Source of the DNA: Isoetes taiwanensis
Taxonomy: Eukaryota; Streptophyta; Lycopodiopsida; Isoetales; Isoetaceae
Length of the DNA stretch: 64,000 nt
NCBI GenBank assembly: GCA_021234155.1
Contig: JAJEKV010000002.1
Location: 37,445,107 to 37,509,106, forward strand
Reading direction: 5' to 3'
Program-made: the position numbers and the translations under genes
The notes under the pieces: model-generated
Told to the model about the DNA's origin: nothing
Seen by the model: the letters and a program-made list of their open reading frames with translations, nothing else
The model's database searches: none
Shown: piece by piece, positions 47,480 through 61,437 of the stretch
Numbering within the stretch: position 1 is the first letter of the stretch
Layout of the letters: each line of letters opens with the position of its first letter

Positions 47480-50400
47480 ATTCAATCGATCCGAAGTTGG
47501 ATGGAGTGCAAAATTTTGCAATAATCTGAAAAATTCTCGACTTACACCGTGGTTTTCTCGAAGGAAACAGTTCAACCCTCCGGGAAAAACTCATAAATTC
47601 TCGATCTTTCTATATAGCCTATTCCACAAGGAATACTCCTTTGTTCCTAGTTGCATTGAATTTGAAGTGGAAATTGAACAAGCTTGGCTTGAAGAATTTC
47701 TTGGCAAAAGAGATATTGCAAACACAGAATCTTTTCGAGTCTACAATCCTCCTCAAATTCCGTCTACGGTGTTCAATGATCCAACCCGTGGGAATTGAAG
47801 AGGCCGTGACTTCAAGTTGACCTAATAGATGGAGATCTTTGATTTTAATATTGCAATTCATGGCTCTAATTTGGTTCTTGATCCTAATAGTGGCATTTTA
47901 ATTAGATTGCCTTAGTTGTCTTCCTTTTTTCAATCATCTGCCTTTTTATTCCAATTTTTGTTGTTTCCCCACGATTCGAGTCCTAATTTGTTACAAAATG
48001 TCTACATTTCCAAAAACCTAAACACCGATTTCTTGGTCTTTCTTCACAACTTTTAAACTTTCTCCTTCCAAACAAGGCGACCTCCTCCTGATTAAGTCTC
48101 ATCCACAAAAACCCTTCAGCTTTCATTAAATTTGGAGATTTTGCTGATCTTGATTTATCCCACAAAGAAATGCATCACATGACCTGATGTGCTTAATGGG
48201 ACAATTTGTCTAAAGATCCCGGCCCTACATGGGGATCCAATCTTAATGCCAATGGAGTTCCCTTTTTATGGAAACATCTCGCCCGGGCCAAGAAAGGATC
48301 TCTGATCAAAGAACTGCTTCTCAATCCGGATCACCGCAATATCAAACTAGACCGTATTCTGTGACTTTTCAAAGGTATTCATCTTAGCAAACTAAGCCAA
48401 AGATTGAAAAAAAAATAAAACTTTTCTTCTATGCCAAGTATTGTTCCATTGATAAAGTTGGTGCCAAAATTGATAAGTTATGGGATCACTTATCGAGGCT
48501 TAACAAATCACATGATAAACTCGCTTTTCTCGGCTTAGATATCCATATATCTTAGTTGAATGTGGCAATGCCGGTCCGCAAATTTCGCTTAAACTTGGCG
48601 GATCGACCTTTGATACTTTTCAAATATCCTTTTTAAAATGGTTCCCTAAATTCCCAAATTTCAAATATGACAAATACTTTATTGCCTCCGCTTCCATGTC
48701 CCGATCTTAGTCCTATTTATCGAGGAAGATTGCTTCTCTAATCTTTTAATTCCTTTGGAAGATACATCGCATTTAATATTGCCCTACAAGCCACCTACTT
48801 GTTTTGTCCACAACATTGCCAAACCTATCCCTACATCTGTGCCTATCCCGGACTTCTTTGGCAATCAAATTAAAATACAACTAAGTCAATTGGTGCGCCA
48901 CTTTATTGTCATGATTGCAATTGTAGACACTTCTCCGGTAATTGTATGCCGAAAAAAAAAAAAGTTGCGTGGAAAGCTCAAGTCAAGATCCCAATGCAAA
49001 TAACATGTTAAGAGACAGGCAAAATATGCCTAAAACATGTCGAACAAATTACAAATCTCGGGGATACAAATTAGCATTAGGACAATCCCATGTCAAAATA
49101 CATTTGAATGGGAGAGAGTTAATGGAAGCAAAAGACGGATCCAAAAAGAGAGAAGCCAATAAATCTAAATCCGAGTCACACCAAGAATCTCAATATTCAA
49201 AGTTCTAAATTTGCCATACGGAATGACTAATAGTGGAAATTTGATCAAGGTATTAAACAAAGGGATGGAGTACATAAACAAAAGATGTAATCCTCCTAGC
49301 AATGCAGATTCATCTAAGCGAATCTGACCAAAGAAAAACAAGACACGCTTCAGGAAAATGACATGGACCGAAGAGAACATTGAAGGGCAAAGGTATTCTT
49401 ATGGAAAATCAATCTCTCCACCATATAATCAATTTGATCTTGCCAATACTTTGCAAGATATAATGGAGGATTCTAAAGAAAGGCATCTTTTAGAACAAAT
49501 ACTGCAATCGGTTGAAATGTAACATTAAATCTCAGTTAGCTCAATTGGAGAAATAAAAAGATCAAAAGTATTGAGAATATTTTCCGGAGAAACTAATATT
49601 CGTAAAAATCCCGAGGCTTCCATAACAATAAGACTTCGTGTTAAGCCTCAAACACCAACAACACAGGGAATGAAGAATTATTACTTTTGAGAATAAGGAA
49701 CGACCTATTGACAACGTCAATAAAACTGAAAAATTATTCCAAAACACGTGAATATGGAGCCACATCAAAACATAGATGTTGAACCATTTCAACATACGGA
49801 CACAACCTTCTTCACACTGAAAACAACATCCTCATCTCCGTGATGGGGACAAAGGTAAGATTCGTAAGATATAGCAGACACCGAATTAAAATGTCATAAT
49901 AAATTCAAAATTCTTCTGCATATTGTTGATGACTTTTGTGCAGATTTCTATGAGCCAATAAATACCATGATCCCATAATACCTTCACATCATTCTATTTC
50001 TCCATATCATCATCATTCCCATAGTTGTTGCTTCCCACCCTCGCCAATCCGACAATCCTATCATCCCTCACCATCAAATGCTTATCACTTCCGCCAATAA
50101 TGGTGATCTTATTGACTTCTCTGATCCAATTGTATCTCCATATAACCTCTCATATCCCAAGTCCAAACCAATTAATAATATTGATCGCACCATTGCTAAG
50201 CAACTCCAGCAGAGTTACATGTGGAATGCATAGGAATCTAATGCAGAGTCGCAAGAAATGAAAGGTTAGCAAAAAGAAATTTGGTCTTTCAAGGCAAATC
50301 CAATGAAAGTTAGCAAATACAGAGTCGCCAGTACAGAGCCAAAAATGGAAATTTGGTCTCTCAAGGTAAATTCAATGGTAAGGCATGATATGAACTCAAA

Positions 50401-53400
50401 GAGATATAAAACCCCGGGGATAACATGACAACACATCCAAAATGGATATCGGAGAGGAAGTTTGGCTGATCGACATAATCTCGCTGGACATTTCGGATCT
50501 ACCCCTTCCGTAAAGTTCTTTTCGTTTAATCATATTAATTCTAATGATTCCGTTTAAATAGATTGTCAATACCGACATAATCTAAATAACTCAAACAATC
50601 ATTAATACAGCCTAAATTTCGACTTGTTCTCATGAATCCATTCTCTGATTTCCATGAAAAAGGAAAAATGCTTTCCTTATCCAATTGTGGAGGATGACAA
50701 ATACCTCTCCAATATGCTTCCCCAACCGGGAAAAAAAAACACCGCTAATTTCGATAAGGCGTTTCAAGGTTATTTTTCCAAACTATACTTCCAAAGACTA
50801 AACACTAGATCGCAATCTAAGAAAAATACCAGAGTCAAAAAAAGGAGATCCCATCACCCTTTCCCAAGGTTTCTAGCTAACATCTCCTTAATGAAGATTC
50901 CGCCTTGGAACCTTAGGGGATAAAAGGGCCCTTGAAAAGAAGGAGAGTGATTGCTCAAATTAGAGAGTATAATCGATATTATCTTGTTACAAGAGCCGAG
51001 GCTTCCAAATTTTTGAATGTTCCAACCTAGCCAATTGGATTGGCTCGACATTCTTCTTCATCTTGGATAGAAGCCACTTTGGTACTTCCGGGTGTAAGAC
51101 CGTGATCATTTGGAAAAACATCTCTCATTGCCTTATTTACACAGCCTCGGGAAAAATTGGCAAATGTCCGCATTATTCAAGAAAAATGATCTTTCCTTTG
51201 GGATAATCAATGTGTATGTTTCTACTTGCTCTAGAGAGAGAGAAATTATGGCCTCAAATTGGTAATTGGTTTGAAAACCACCGCTTTTTATCCTGGATTA
51301 TGGGGGATTTCAATAACACCCTACCAGTAGATCTTAAGCTTGGGTAATGATATTAACATGACTAGAGTCGAGAAGATCAATTGGAATAATCTTATGGATA
51401 ATTTTCTTTCACTCATATCCCTCTTAACGTTTAAGTTTACTTGGTCAAACAAACAGAAGGTAGCAAACGTATCTCATTGTCCCTTGATAGATTCTATATC
51501 AATAACTCACAAATTCCTTCGGGATAACCGCTTGGTTTTTAGTGATGAGGCCACCTCTATTTCTTGATCACCAGCCCCAATTTCTCGAGACGAAACATAT
51601 GCTTACCATTAAAAAAGGATCCAATGCGTCCCTTTAAATTAAACCCAGCTTGCTAAATAATGCAAATTTCCGTTGAGCGCTTTAAAGTTTCTATATAAAC
51701 CTACCAAGAGTGCATCCTACCAAATCTATGAGAGATTTTATTCCAATGTCAAGGCCTCCAAAGTGTGGATTAAGCAATGGTCTAAAAATAATAATAAATC
51801 TAGAAAAAGAAGAAAAAAGATGCATGATTAATATGAAGGAAATTAGACTCAAAATTCGTGAGTGAGCCTCATAACGTAGACCTACATATCCAAGAGTCTA
51901 ACCTTGAGCAAACTATAAAGGCAATGGAGGAATATGAAGCTAAAGGTGCTTGCCATTAAGTGCAAAATAAAATATCTTTCAATATGGACAAAGAATAACT
52001 CGAAATTTTTCTTTAGAGTGGCTAAAAATAGACTTTTAAGAATTTTTTGGCCTTTAAAATGACCAAGATGCCTCATTGGAAGATAGCAATGAAATAAGTC
52101 AATTTTTTACTCAAAGTATTCGGAATTTTTTCCGATAGTGATAATATTCCCTGCATAACTCTGAGGCCAAAGATTTCATTAACTGATTAATACTCTTCCC
52201 CGATTATGACCCATTCCAATCTCCAATAATGTTGTTGATCTCCGCCAAATGAGAATGAGATTAAAGCCACCCTCCGATGCATCTTGCAAAAGGAAAAGTC
52301 CGGCCCCTCGATGGTTGCCCCCTGAAGTTTTACCTGCGGCTTTTGGGATGAAATTAAATATGACTTTATTCACATGATTCATGGATTTTGGCATAACAAC
52401 CATCTACATCCACCATGGTCAGCCGGTCTGGTCACTTTGTGCCAAAGGTTGATAAACCCGAGAATTTCATGATTGAGACCTATCTCCCTCACCAACACTT
52501 TATAAAGTGTGTGTTAAAATTATGGCAAATAGAATAAAGGCCCATTTGCAAAAAATATTTCTATAAACCCGGGCCTTTTTGCCAAAAAGATTCATTCGAC
52601 AACTATATTGCTGCTATGGAAGGATTACATTTGGGTACAAAATATCTAATCAAAAGTGTATCCTTCTAAAATTGGATTTCTAAGGCATTTGATTCTATTA
52701 GGTGGGATTTTTAGAATTGGCTGCGTAAAATAGGTTTCCTCATAAGTTGATCCAATTGAATTCTTGGTCTAATTCTAAATTACTCAATCCTCTATTATGA
52801 TTAATGGCACTCCGTGTAAGTTTTTCCCTCCTCAAGAAAGGTGTGAGGCAAGGTTGTCCCTTAGCCCCTTACTTGTTTATTATTGTCACGATCGCTTAAT
52901 CCCGGCCATTCTCCATCATCAAAATCTTGGTAATATCAAGGGTCTGTCATGCCAAATTCTAATCAATTGACTATTCTCCAATATGCATGACTCATTCTCC
53001 TTTCTACAAAATGATACCAAAATATTGAGTTCTTTCTACAAGTTATTAATAATTTTAGTAAGGCCTCGTGGATCCATCCAATCTCTCAAATCATCATCAT
53101 TGGTGCTCCAGCCAGTCAACATTCATGGTATAAAGTGTGTTTAAAAATGAAACCACAAAACTTTTTAAAGGATGCCTTTGGGTTTAGATATTAATATTAG
53201 GACTCTCGGCATCCTATTGTTGAAAAGATTAGGAAAAGCTAAATAATTATGGCGCTTGTCTTTCTTTTGGGAGAACTATTATTGCCTCCTCTGTTTTAGC
53301 CACCCCATGTCTACTTCTCCTTCCCCGCCTTATTGTTCCTAAATGCATTTATCGTTGAAATTGAAAGAATCATAAGGAATTTCATTTGGGGAAAAAGGCA

Positions 53401-54665
53401 TCTTGTAAATTGGAATTATGTTACCCGTGAACAAATCTTCGTGAGGTCTCGGCTGCAAGAGTCTTATGCTACGTGCTTATGCCTTGGGGGGGTAAATATA
53501 TTTGGAAAGCCCTTTTCCAAAGAAATAATCCTGCTGCACTTTTTTACACTATTGATCTCAAAAGTGGAATTATAGATCATCCCTCTATCTACCATCGGCT
53601 CCCTCACTGCTTTCTATGATATTAAACCCCTAAAGAAAACACATCACCTTTGATGAGAAACCTTTTAATGGCTTGGAACAAGGTCTCCAAATGCCTTTAT
53701 CTATATTGGAAATAATCGCTCACCATGCTACAAGTATCTTCTCGAATTCTAATCTATCCAAGAGGGACAATATTCCTTTGGCTTTAATTCATCCTAAGAT
53801 TTATAGGAAATGGAAGTCCAATAATATCCGCAACTTGGGGACCTCTCGGGCCAATGGACATTGGATTTCATGGACTAGCCTTAAAGCCAAAATAAGAGGA
53901 TCTAGTACGATAGGTCATTCATGGACATATTATCGAAGAAAGTGGCAAATATAAACCCGGATGCCTCTTCTCCTCCTAAAATGATTGGTTATTAAATGGC
54001 AAAAAATATTTATAAAGTGTCTAAGGTCTATGAGCATCTTACCATGTCAAATTTGTCATCCAAAGCAGCAATTACTGGAACATTTAGATAGAAGAGAAAG
54101 AGTCGCTTTAAATATATGGAATTCCTATTGTGCCCCAAAAATCTCTTATTTCAATTGGTTAATTGCCAATAAAAGTGTTCCTAATCTTCGACATATGCGC
54201 ATACACCGTAATAATCAATCTCGAGCTTCCCATTATGTCCCTTAGGTTGTGGCATTTCGTAATCCATGGAACATATTTTATATGCCCCAAATTGTATAGT
54301 TTTCGACATGGTTTGAGGTGAATTTTAATTTACAAAGGCCTCGCTTCTATCCTCGAACTTTATGATGAATAATAATCCTCTTCAAAATACTTTATGCTTC
54401 ATAGCTTTGTGGAATATTTGGAAACACAGAATAGAGTTCTCTATGGTGGTCACAATCCAAATAATATTTGGATTAAACTTCAAGTTATGTTTGATATTGA
54501 AATCACACCTACAAAGACATAGAAACAAATATGAGGATGCAAATGTTGATCACAATTGGTTGTCTTTAGGACAATATGCTGGGTATTTCAAATTATTTAA
54601 ACTTCACCATGAAATCATTACTAACTCAATGTTTTTTGATAGAATACCTGAACCGCAAGTATAAG
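47480..54665 (+). mobile_element. L1-type LINE F, nearly full length but decayed
   Basis: ORF1 zone (47480-49560): an N-terminal gag-like part (IEFEVEIEQAWLEEFL), a DUF4283-like stretch (ISFLKWFPKFPNFKYDKYF, about 48620-48690) and a zinc-knuckle-like CHDCNCRHFSGNC followed by Lys (about 48915-48965). ORF2: endonuclease from ATG 50891 (MKIPPWNLRG, DIILLQEP) to about 51567 (FTWSN, IDSISIT). Reverse transcriptase about 52200-53100 has LLKLDF.KAFDSIRWDF, GVRQGCPLAPYLFIIV (52838-52888) and a YADD box near 52976-52990 broken by one missing base. Post-RT: ERIIRNFIWGKRHLVNW (53360-53415), NIWNSYCAPKISYFNWLI (about 54110-54165) and FIALWNIWKHR. Numerous stops. Confidence 0.85.
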
Positions 54666-55539
54666 CTTGACCTACACTTTGATGATGTGGAAGCCTCCAA
54701 ATATATCTACCTACCAATGACGGGGATGTGAAAGAATACGAGAATCAAGTGCAAACAATGACCCGATGACAGACTTTTGGACAGACAAGTAAAAGGGAAA
54801 TTATATGAAAAAATGGGTGAGATCCCAAATAGAGATTGAATGGGCAAAGGAATTTTGCAAGGAAACTCACTCATGTATGTGCTATATGTGGTTCATGCAT
54901 GCTAACTTGATGGATATGATATAAAAGAAAATTTAATTTTATAGGAATGCTATTACTATCACGTGGGGCTGCAGATTGCTATGGTACTATGATCCATTTG
55001 TATTCCACATGTAACTCTACAAGGCTGCTTGAGCTTGTTGATTGGGGAAAGAACTTCATTCCTATCCTCATTCCACATTTTAGAGATCATTTCCATTATC
55101 TTGACACATATAACTTTTTGATATCAGCCTCATCCTCCTTTAGACTTGCTTTTTTCAAGCATTATTGGCTCAAAGAATCTACACTAACCCGTCATCGGTT
55201 CATCAAGAAATGGTTTCACATTTTGCTACCTTAGGAAAATGTTGATGTTACAAGTTGTCGCTTATAAGTTCCACTCTATCCGTAGATAAATTAACATCCC
55301 CGCTCTCAAATGTTACTTGAATGGTTTCATTATGTTGTCACTATCTAAAAAACTTTATTACTCTTTATTACTCTTTATGGCTCTTTATATTTTGGTTTGG
55401 ATTTCAATCAATCCAAATATTCAACTCTCTATGTTGCTGACATCTTTTGTCATGCAATACTTATATTTTGTACTTATTCTCCTTGAAAAAGAACTCAAGA
55501 ACGGAGCGTAATAATGAAGTTTCATAACATTGCTCTAAT
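54666..55539. other. Unassigned region between opposed L1 relics
   Basis: The plus frame at 54947-55234 (95 codons) shows no family. The rest is AT-rich. It separates L1 F (+) from L1 G (-). Confidence 0.35.
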
Positions 55540-57260
55540 CTAACTGGCACCAAACCAAGACGTAAAAGGCACCTTTACTCCAGAAAACTCCAAATAACAC
55601 CGCCATATGCTTTTGCAAAATCCAAATACCAAGTATACAATGGGGTAACCATGCATTTCTAGCCCAATAGAGACCCTCATATGCTGCGCCACATTATTCA
55701 AGATACACCCACAGGCAAGAAACCCATCAAGGTGGAGGAGATGGACTCGGTAGCACGCCACAAAGCTTCGAAAGCAAAAAGCTTTAACAAAGATCTTGTA
55801 CACCGAGGACAACAAAGTAATGGGGGCCAATGAAAATGGAAGAGGGATCCTTACATTTTGGAATAAGGGAGATGCAACCAGAGTTGAGGATTTTGTCCGG
55901 TGCCTCTGCCTTTTAAAATCTCCTCAAAGCATCATACACATCCGCACCAAGCCAATCCCAATACTCCCTCGAAAACTCCACCGGAATACCATCAAGTCCC
56001 TGACACTTGCCCCTCTTGAGAGAAAATGTGGCTTCAGCTTAATCATTCTCGCCGATCTCAAATTCTAAAGTGGCCCCTTTGCTCATTGGTGACTATAGGA
56101 TGAACCTTAGCAAGCAAGGCCGCTTGAAAATCTGATCGAAGGGAAGACGCCGAAAGCAAAAGAAAGCTGAAAAGTGATTATGCAAAAAGCCTCTAAGCTC
56201 ACCGATCTGAAACAACACGCCCATCCCGAAGTCCGCAAAGATCAAGAGATGCGACTAGCTTTCTTGTTTTGGCAGCTCAAGAAAAAACCTGCACCGGCCT
56301 CCCTCCTTGGACCATTGCAACCCCGCCTTTAATGTGAGCAAAGTGCACTGCTCGATTCCATCCGCCCATGCTACACAAAATTTGTTTCTCCACATGACCA
56401 TCCTCGATGGGGCAAATGCACCGCGATGCCTCGTTGTCAATAAAGAGCCAGCAGAAGGCTCCTGCGGAGCAAAGCAGCCCGCTCACTCTACCCCAACCTT
56501 TAAAAAAGACTTCACAAAGAATCAGAGCATCAACAATACCCGCCATGCCCCCGTGGTCGAGAGAAAGAAGTGAACCACGCTGCCTACAAAATACCACAAA
56601 AAATCATCATCCTTCAAGAAAAATGTATTCAACTTTTGAAATATGTCTTAGAGGTCGATGCACCAATCGTGATGAGAGCAAGAGAAATATCGGTGGATTA
56701 TGGTCGAAAATTGCAAGATTCAAGAGGTTCTCACGATGAAAAGCGTGCAAATGGTTGCTACCAAAGCATTATTGTAACCTCTATCATGTCTTGCATATGC
56801 TCTACCACCACCCAACCAGCCATTACACCAAGTAAAACTTGAGGGACCTTCAACTTCTATGAAGCCACAATCTTGCATTAAGCGGTGCCGCCCCCGCTCA
56901 AAAGCCCCGGCACTATCTCTCGCACCTCTGCCACATCCGTTTTGCTCAAAGCTCAACCATGTTAAAAATCACCCACCATGATCCATGCAACGGGGAGCTT
57001 AACCTCAGTAATTTGGAACGCATAAAGAAGCCCACAATGCACCTCTCTCGACGTGGTCGATTATGTGCATACACATTAACCAATCCCCACTCTTGCCCTT
57101 TATCAAACCACTTGACTATGATCCAAATTGTTGTTTTTGAGCCAGATCAATTTCTGGAATTGTTCATAAGAAAACCAGCATCATGGTTGCTTCTGAAGAC
57201 ATTGGCATTCAAAGGACATTTCGTCAAGGTTGTGCTGGCCTTTTCTTGCACTTAATTTGG
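55540..57260 (-). mobile_element. L1-type LINE G relic (endonuclease and start of RT)
   Basis: Minus strand. Endonuclease pieces: GLVNVYAHNRPRRE (about 57090-57050), AWIMVGDF near 56980 (GDFN box damaged), GFIEVEGPSSFTWCNGWLGG (about 56870-56810) and the ARHDRGYNN box. RT start at 55830-55540: PITLLSSVYKIFVKAF, then GFLACGCILNNV, corresponding to the L1 'RPITLLNxxYKIxAK...GFxxGRxIxDN' block. It ends before the catalytic YADD box, so the 3' half is lost or displaced. More GC-rich than its flanks. Confidence 0.7.
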
Positions 57261-58479
57261 CCATGTCAAATTTATATGGTTAGTAAACTGATCTAGACCA
57301 TATGTTGAAAGAGTATTTAGGTTGTTTAAGGAGCCATTATTCTAGATTGGTATCATAAATGTTCATGTCCGATAAGCCACATTTGTACCCTTGTGAAAGC
57401 CACATGTAAGAGTACATCTCAAACTAGCATGCACACACGGGGCAAGATTAAATATCTATATGCTTGGGAAAAATGACACATGTAGGATGCATCATGTTGT
57501 AGGTATGACAACGTTACACTGCACATATGAATATATGGTTTACAGGATTCCATAAACTTATAGAAATGCATCTTGCAGTATTTGAGACATGGAGCGTGCA
57601 AAAAGCAGATTGAGGAAGAAGCGTGCAAAAAGCAGATTGAGGAAGATAGCAAAATTCCTGGGCAACAAACATTTTTATAAGTTCTAAGCAACTTAATTGC
57701 AAGGACACTTAATGTAACAAAAATTAGATTGTTTTATGGCATGTGCCAGCTTCGTATACATGCAAATATTAGAATTTATGGTGGATTGTTTATGACAGAT
57801 TGTTTGCTACATGGAACAATCACTTCATTCTTGTATTCAATACCCCCATATAGAAACTAATGTCTTACTTGGGTCTTACTTTTGTTTGTATGTTTAAATA
57901 TGCAATACCACATCTCCTTTGTATTTATATGACTATAAGGGTTGAATCCATAAACCTATATGGGCAAAGATAGAGAATGCTATGATAAATATAGAATAAT
58001 AGTGTGGATTATTTTATGACATGTGCACTATTTTGCGATGTGTGAATGTACATGTGCTATTATGCGAATGATTGCACAAGGCAGTAAATAGAAATAGGAC
58101 TCATTATATTGGCAAATGCTTTTTCCCAAATTTTGGTTGGGAAAGAAAAGGATTAAAGAAAAATTCTTGTTTAGGGGTGCATTTTCCCTTTTGCCCAACC
58201 GTTAAAAATATTAAGCTAAAAATAAAGAAGCTTTAATTGGCCCCCTCGTTTCTCTCTAGAAAGGATAGGCAAATCCGCCTAGAAGAGCTCGGACTAAATC
58301 GTAGATGGAGTTGCACCCATAAAAGCGGGGTTTTTGCGCCCAGCCTCCTTAGGGTCGACCTCTTTGTTGTGGGCAATATAGAGCCCCCTCTCCTCCAATA
58401 TTCTCCATTACGAATTCTCCATTCGGGGGCCAGCTATAGATTCTAGGTTCCCTTAGAGAAGACCTAACACAAAGTCTGT
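57261..58479. other. Unassigned region with a 26-bp duplication
   Basis: gcgtgcaaaaagcagattgagg with its aaga extension is tandemly repeated at about 57594 and 57621. Frames at 57419-57708 (-) read through it. The frame at 58237-58446 (+) has no known domain. No gene called. Confidence 0.45.
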
Positions 58480-59706
58480 GTTAATCTCCAAAAAAGACCA
58501 AGCTTTTGGTAGTTCAATCTTCTCACACAATGTTCCCACTATGCACTATGATAGCCGCTAAGTTGAAGTTGTAGATAGCTACAAGTATCTTGGTGTAGAA
58601 TTGTAAGAACACACTTTGGGAACAAAGTATTACCAAGTGGGTGGTCACATTTGGATGGAGAGCACTCTATGCAATGCAAAACAATTGTCTTCGCGAGAAA
58701 TTCATGATTGGCCACGGAAGCCCACTTGTTTCAGGCTTTATTAGAGCCCGTTTTATTGTATGGTTCTCAGTGTGGGGCTAGTGCTTGGGAGAGCTTGGAG
58801 CGGGTGCAAAGTCCTTTCTCACTTGGCTGACCTCTGAGTTAAAACAATGGTGCCCTATGCTATTCTTTTTACAATGGATGGGTTTTGCCTCTTCAACATT
58901 CCTCGCCATGAAGCGCCATCTCCACTATATCCGCAAAGTGCACCACATGGATGATGTTAGGTATTCGTTTCTTGCACTTGCCATGGCTGAATCTCCTCGG
59001 CGTTTGACGATGTTGGAAAGAGCATTGCACTACATGGTTTGCCCGTTGGGTCTTAAACTGCAACACCGATGCTGATGCTTGCTTTATTCTGATCACGAGC
59101 TTTTGCAACAATATCTCAATGGTGCGTTTTTCTCAAAAGATATGGGACGCAGATTACTTTGGCCCAAGTGAAAATCGGTCATTATCATGCACACATAAAT
59201 CCAACCTTGGCACGGGGCCCCAAGCTTATTTGTCATTTCATTGTCAAACAAGCTTGTAGCTATTGCATCAATTCGCATTTGGGTCCCACAAAGCAATGGA
59301 TTGAGACAAGAGATGGGAGCGCCGCAATTGCCGCGAAGCAAGACTATGTGCCCGCTGCGCTTCTGTGTTATTGAAGATGAAAGCCATACCTTCCGAGTTG
59401 CCTTGCTTTTGAGATAGTTCGAATCATTTTTGACCTTAGCATTCCATTCCACGCTTCCACAACTTCTCGTAGAGCACCATCTCGCGGCATGACTTGGCAT
59501 TATACATACTTGAGGTTCTAGATAAACATCTGCAATTACTGAGCCCTCAGTAGTCATTATCTCCGTTTGTCTAGTATCATCATTATTGCAAAGGTTTTTC
59601 CCTTGAAAACCTTTCGAGGCAGTGGTTTTTTAATCCTAGTAGTAATGATTGTACTAGCCCATTGTATGGGTTCCATGATCTATTGGTCTTCGTGGACGTT
59701 AAAAAA
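58480..59706 (+). mobile_element. LINE D: strongly 5'-truncated non-LTR retrotransposon relic
   Basis: Plus strand. It begins in the RT C-terminal part (VNLxKTKLLV; VEVVDSYKYLGVEL, about 58565-58605), then YCMVLSVGL-type sequence, a C-terminal AQVKIGHYHAHINPTLARGP block (59159-59220) and a decayed THxLxIETGR equivalent (IETRDGSAA). The 3' UTR (59560-59700, with 'ggtttttcccttgaaaacc' and 'ggttttttaatcct') matches that of LINE A. Frames broken throughout. Confidence 0.8.
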
Positions 59707-59795
59707 TCTATTCTATTCTATTCTATTCTATCTTATCTTATCTTATCTTATCTATTCTATTCTATTCTATTCTATTCTATTCTATTCTATTCTAA
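59707..59795. repeat. Pentanucleotide microsatellite tail of LINE D
   Basis: (TTCTA)n with an internal block of TCTTA variants, then (TTCTA)n again, 89 bp, directly after the LINE D 3' UTR. It behaves like the slippage-expanded element tail. Confidence 0.9.
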
Positions 59796-59835
59796 TTGGC
59801 TTTGTCACGTATCCACCCCTACAAACCCTCTGTTT

Positions 59836-60015
59836 CTATTTTCTTTGCCTGATTGTAACAGTGCTTTCCGAAACTTCATCAACATGAGGATTGAAATCTG
59901 AACCCTTTGCTGACCTCGAAGTGCTTGCATGAGAGTCCAATCCTTCTTCCATAGTTTCTTCTTCAACTGGTGCTTTAAGACATCGATCCATTCTGCAGAA
60001 AGGGGATACAACATC
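59836..60015 (-). CDS. Candidate exon of an unknown host gene
   Basis: On the minus strand a good acceptor (ttttttgtgcag) ends at about 60016 and is followed by an open frame, DVVSPFCRMDRC, then acidic/Ser-rich EEETMEEGLDSHASTSRSAK, ending VTIRQRK-stop at 59836. The hydrophilic, disordered composition fits the C-terminal exon of a regulatory protein. The upstream exon was not identified. Confidence 0.3.
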   Translation of the reverse strand, partial: DVVSPFCRMDRCLKAPVEEETMEEGLDSHASTSRSAKGSDFNPHVDEVSESTVTIRQRK

Positions 60016-61137
60016 CTGCACAAAAAATCAAATTATTAACCAGATTTGTATTACTGCTTGAAGGAAAGGGATTTCAATTTCTTCAAAATACATTTGATTC
60101 TTGACATGCATTCGATTTAGGAGCAGCTATAATCGATTTGGGGCAAGTTTTCCTTGAGGTAGAATCTGGAGCCGTGTTTGATCGATTGAGGAAAGTTCAA
60201 AATGTGCGCCAAGATTTCGGGAGAGTTTGGTATAATTATGGAGAATATTGGACGTCAACCACCTTCATTAATGATAGGCAACTCCATGTAAAATTTAAAA
60301 TGTACATTACAAATACTTTAACCCAGTTCAATTTTCTACATTAATATACAAAACAAATCAATCACCCTTTTATGCTTCTACCCCTTGTTATATTTTTAAT
60401 TAATCTCTGTCAATTGCTTCAAGGCTAAGGCTATAATCTACATGTGCATGCTTGTAGAAACAAGACAAAAAGCACACAAGGATAGAAGAGAACTAACCAA
60501 TTGTCTGGAACAAGGAGAAGGGTATGATTGCTGCCAAGGGCTGCAAAGCTCTAGAGATCATGGAAACAAAGCGGGTCTGAAGAACACGAGGCCTACTACC
60601 TTAACCAGATGGCAAAGGCATGCCAAAGGGATGGACGATTGTTACATAAGGTTTGGCGCTTGTCCCGGAGAAGATATCTAGACATTGCTTTCCACTCCGC
60701 GCTCTGCAGGACTACAACTTATGATATTAGACTACTGCAGGTTGTTTAAAAATTGCCGGAGCATTCAAATGCGGCCCAACAAACTACTTCAATTCAGCAA
60801 CAAATAACAAAATGAAGAGCAAGCTACAAAGTACACACACCTATAAATGAAGAGATTCATAAACAATAACGGGTGATAAACAAATATCTGAGAAAAAGGT
60901 ACCAAAGTGAACAAAATGGAAGGACTTTGCTCGCGTTTAGAAATCAGCATATATCCGTGGAAGGAAACACATAAAGATGGTATGAGAACCAAAGTCAGAA
61001 ACCAAAAGCGCCGAACATGATAGAATTTAAGCAACTTATTTCCACAATTGGAATGTCAAATACTCAATCGGATTCGGTGTCAACAATGCTGCCTGCATGG
61101 GCTTAGGTGGGGTGGGCGTGCACCGCGGTTTACACAT
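60016..61137. other. Unassigned region with small ORFs
   Basis: Plus frames 60138-60344 (GQVFLEVESGAVFDRLRKVQ) and 60442-60681 read like protein but match nothing I know. They could be exons or chance. The minus frame at 61034-60789 is hydrophobic and AT-driven. Confidence 0.35.
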
Positions 61138-61437
61138 TAAAAGAATGCATCTTGAGCATGTTTTTACATGAACATCAATCAATGGAGCGAGTTCTTCAGC
61201 GATCTAAATGCTTTGATCTGCAAAAAAGCAAAGATGGACTTGGATAATGTCGCTATTGCTACTTAGCGGGGAGATACTGACTTTGCCTGTAAAAATGCAT
61301 CTTTGAGCATGTTTGTACATCCGGTCAATTGAGCGAGTTCTCCACTCATCTCAATCTTTGGAGTCCAAAAGCAACTCGATGGAGATAACTCACGGATAAT
61401 GTTGTTGTATTACTACTTAGCCTAGCTAAGCGGGGAG
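61138..61437. repeat. About 150-bp tandem duplication, two diverged copies
   Basis: aaaa(ga)atgcatctt...gagcatgtttttacat begins at about 61138 and 61289. Both copies share gagcgagttct, a 'gataatgt(c/t)g' block and tacttag...agcgggga at their ends. Not coding. Confidence 0.7.
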
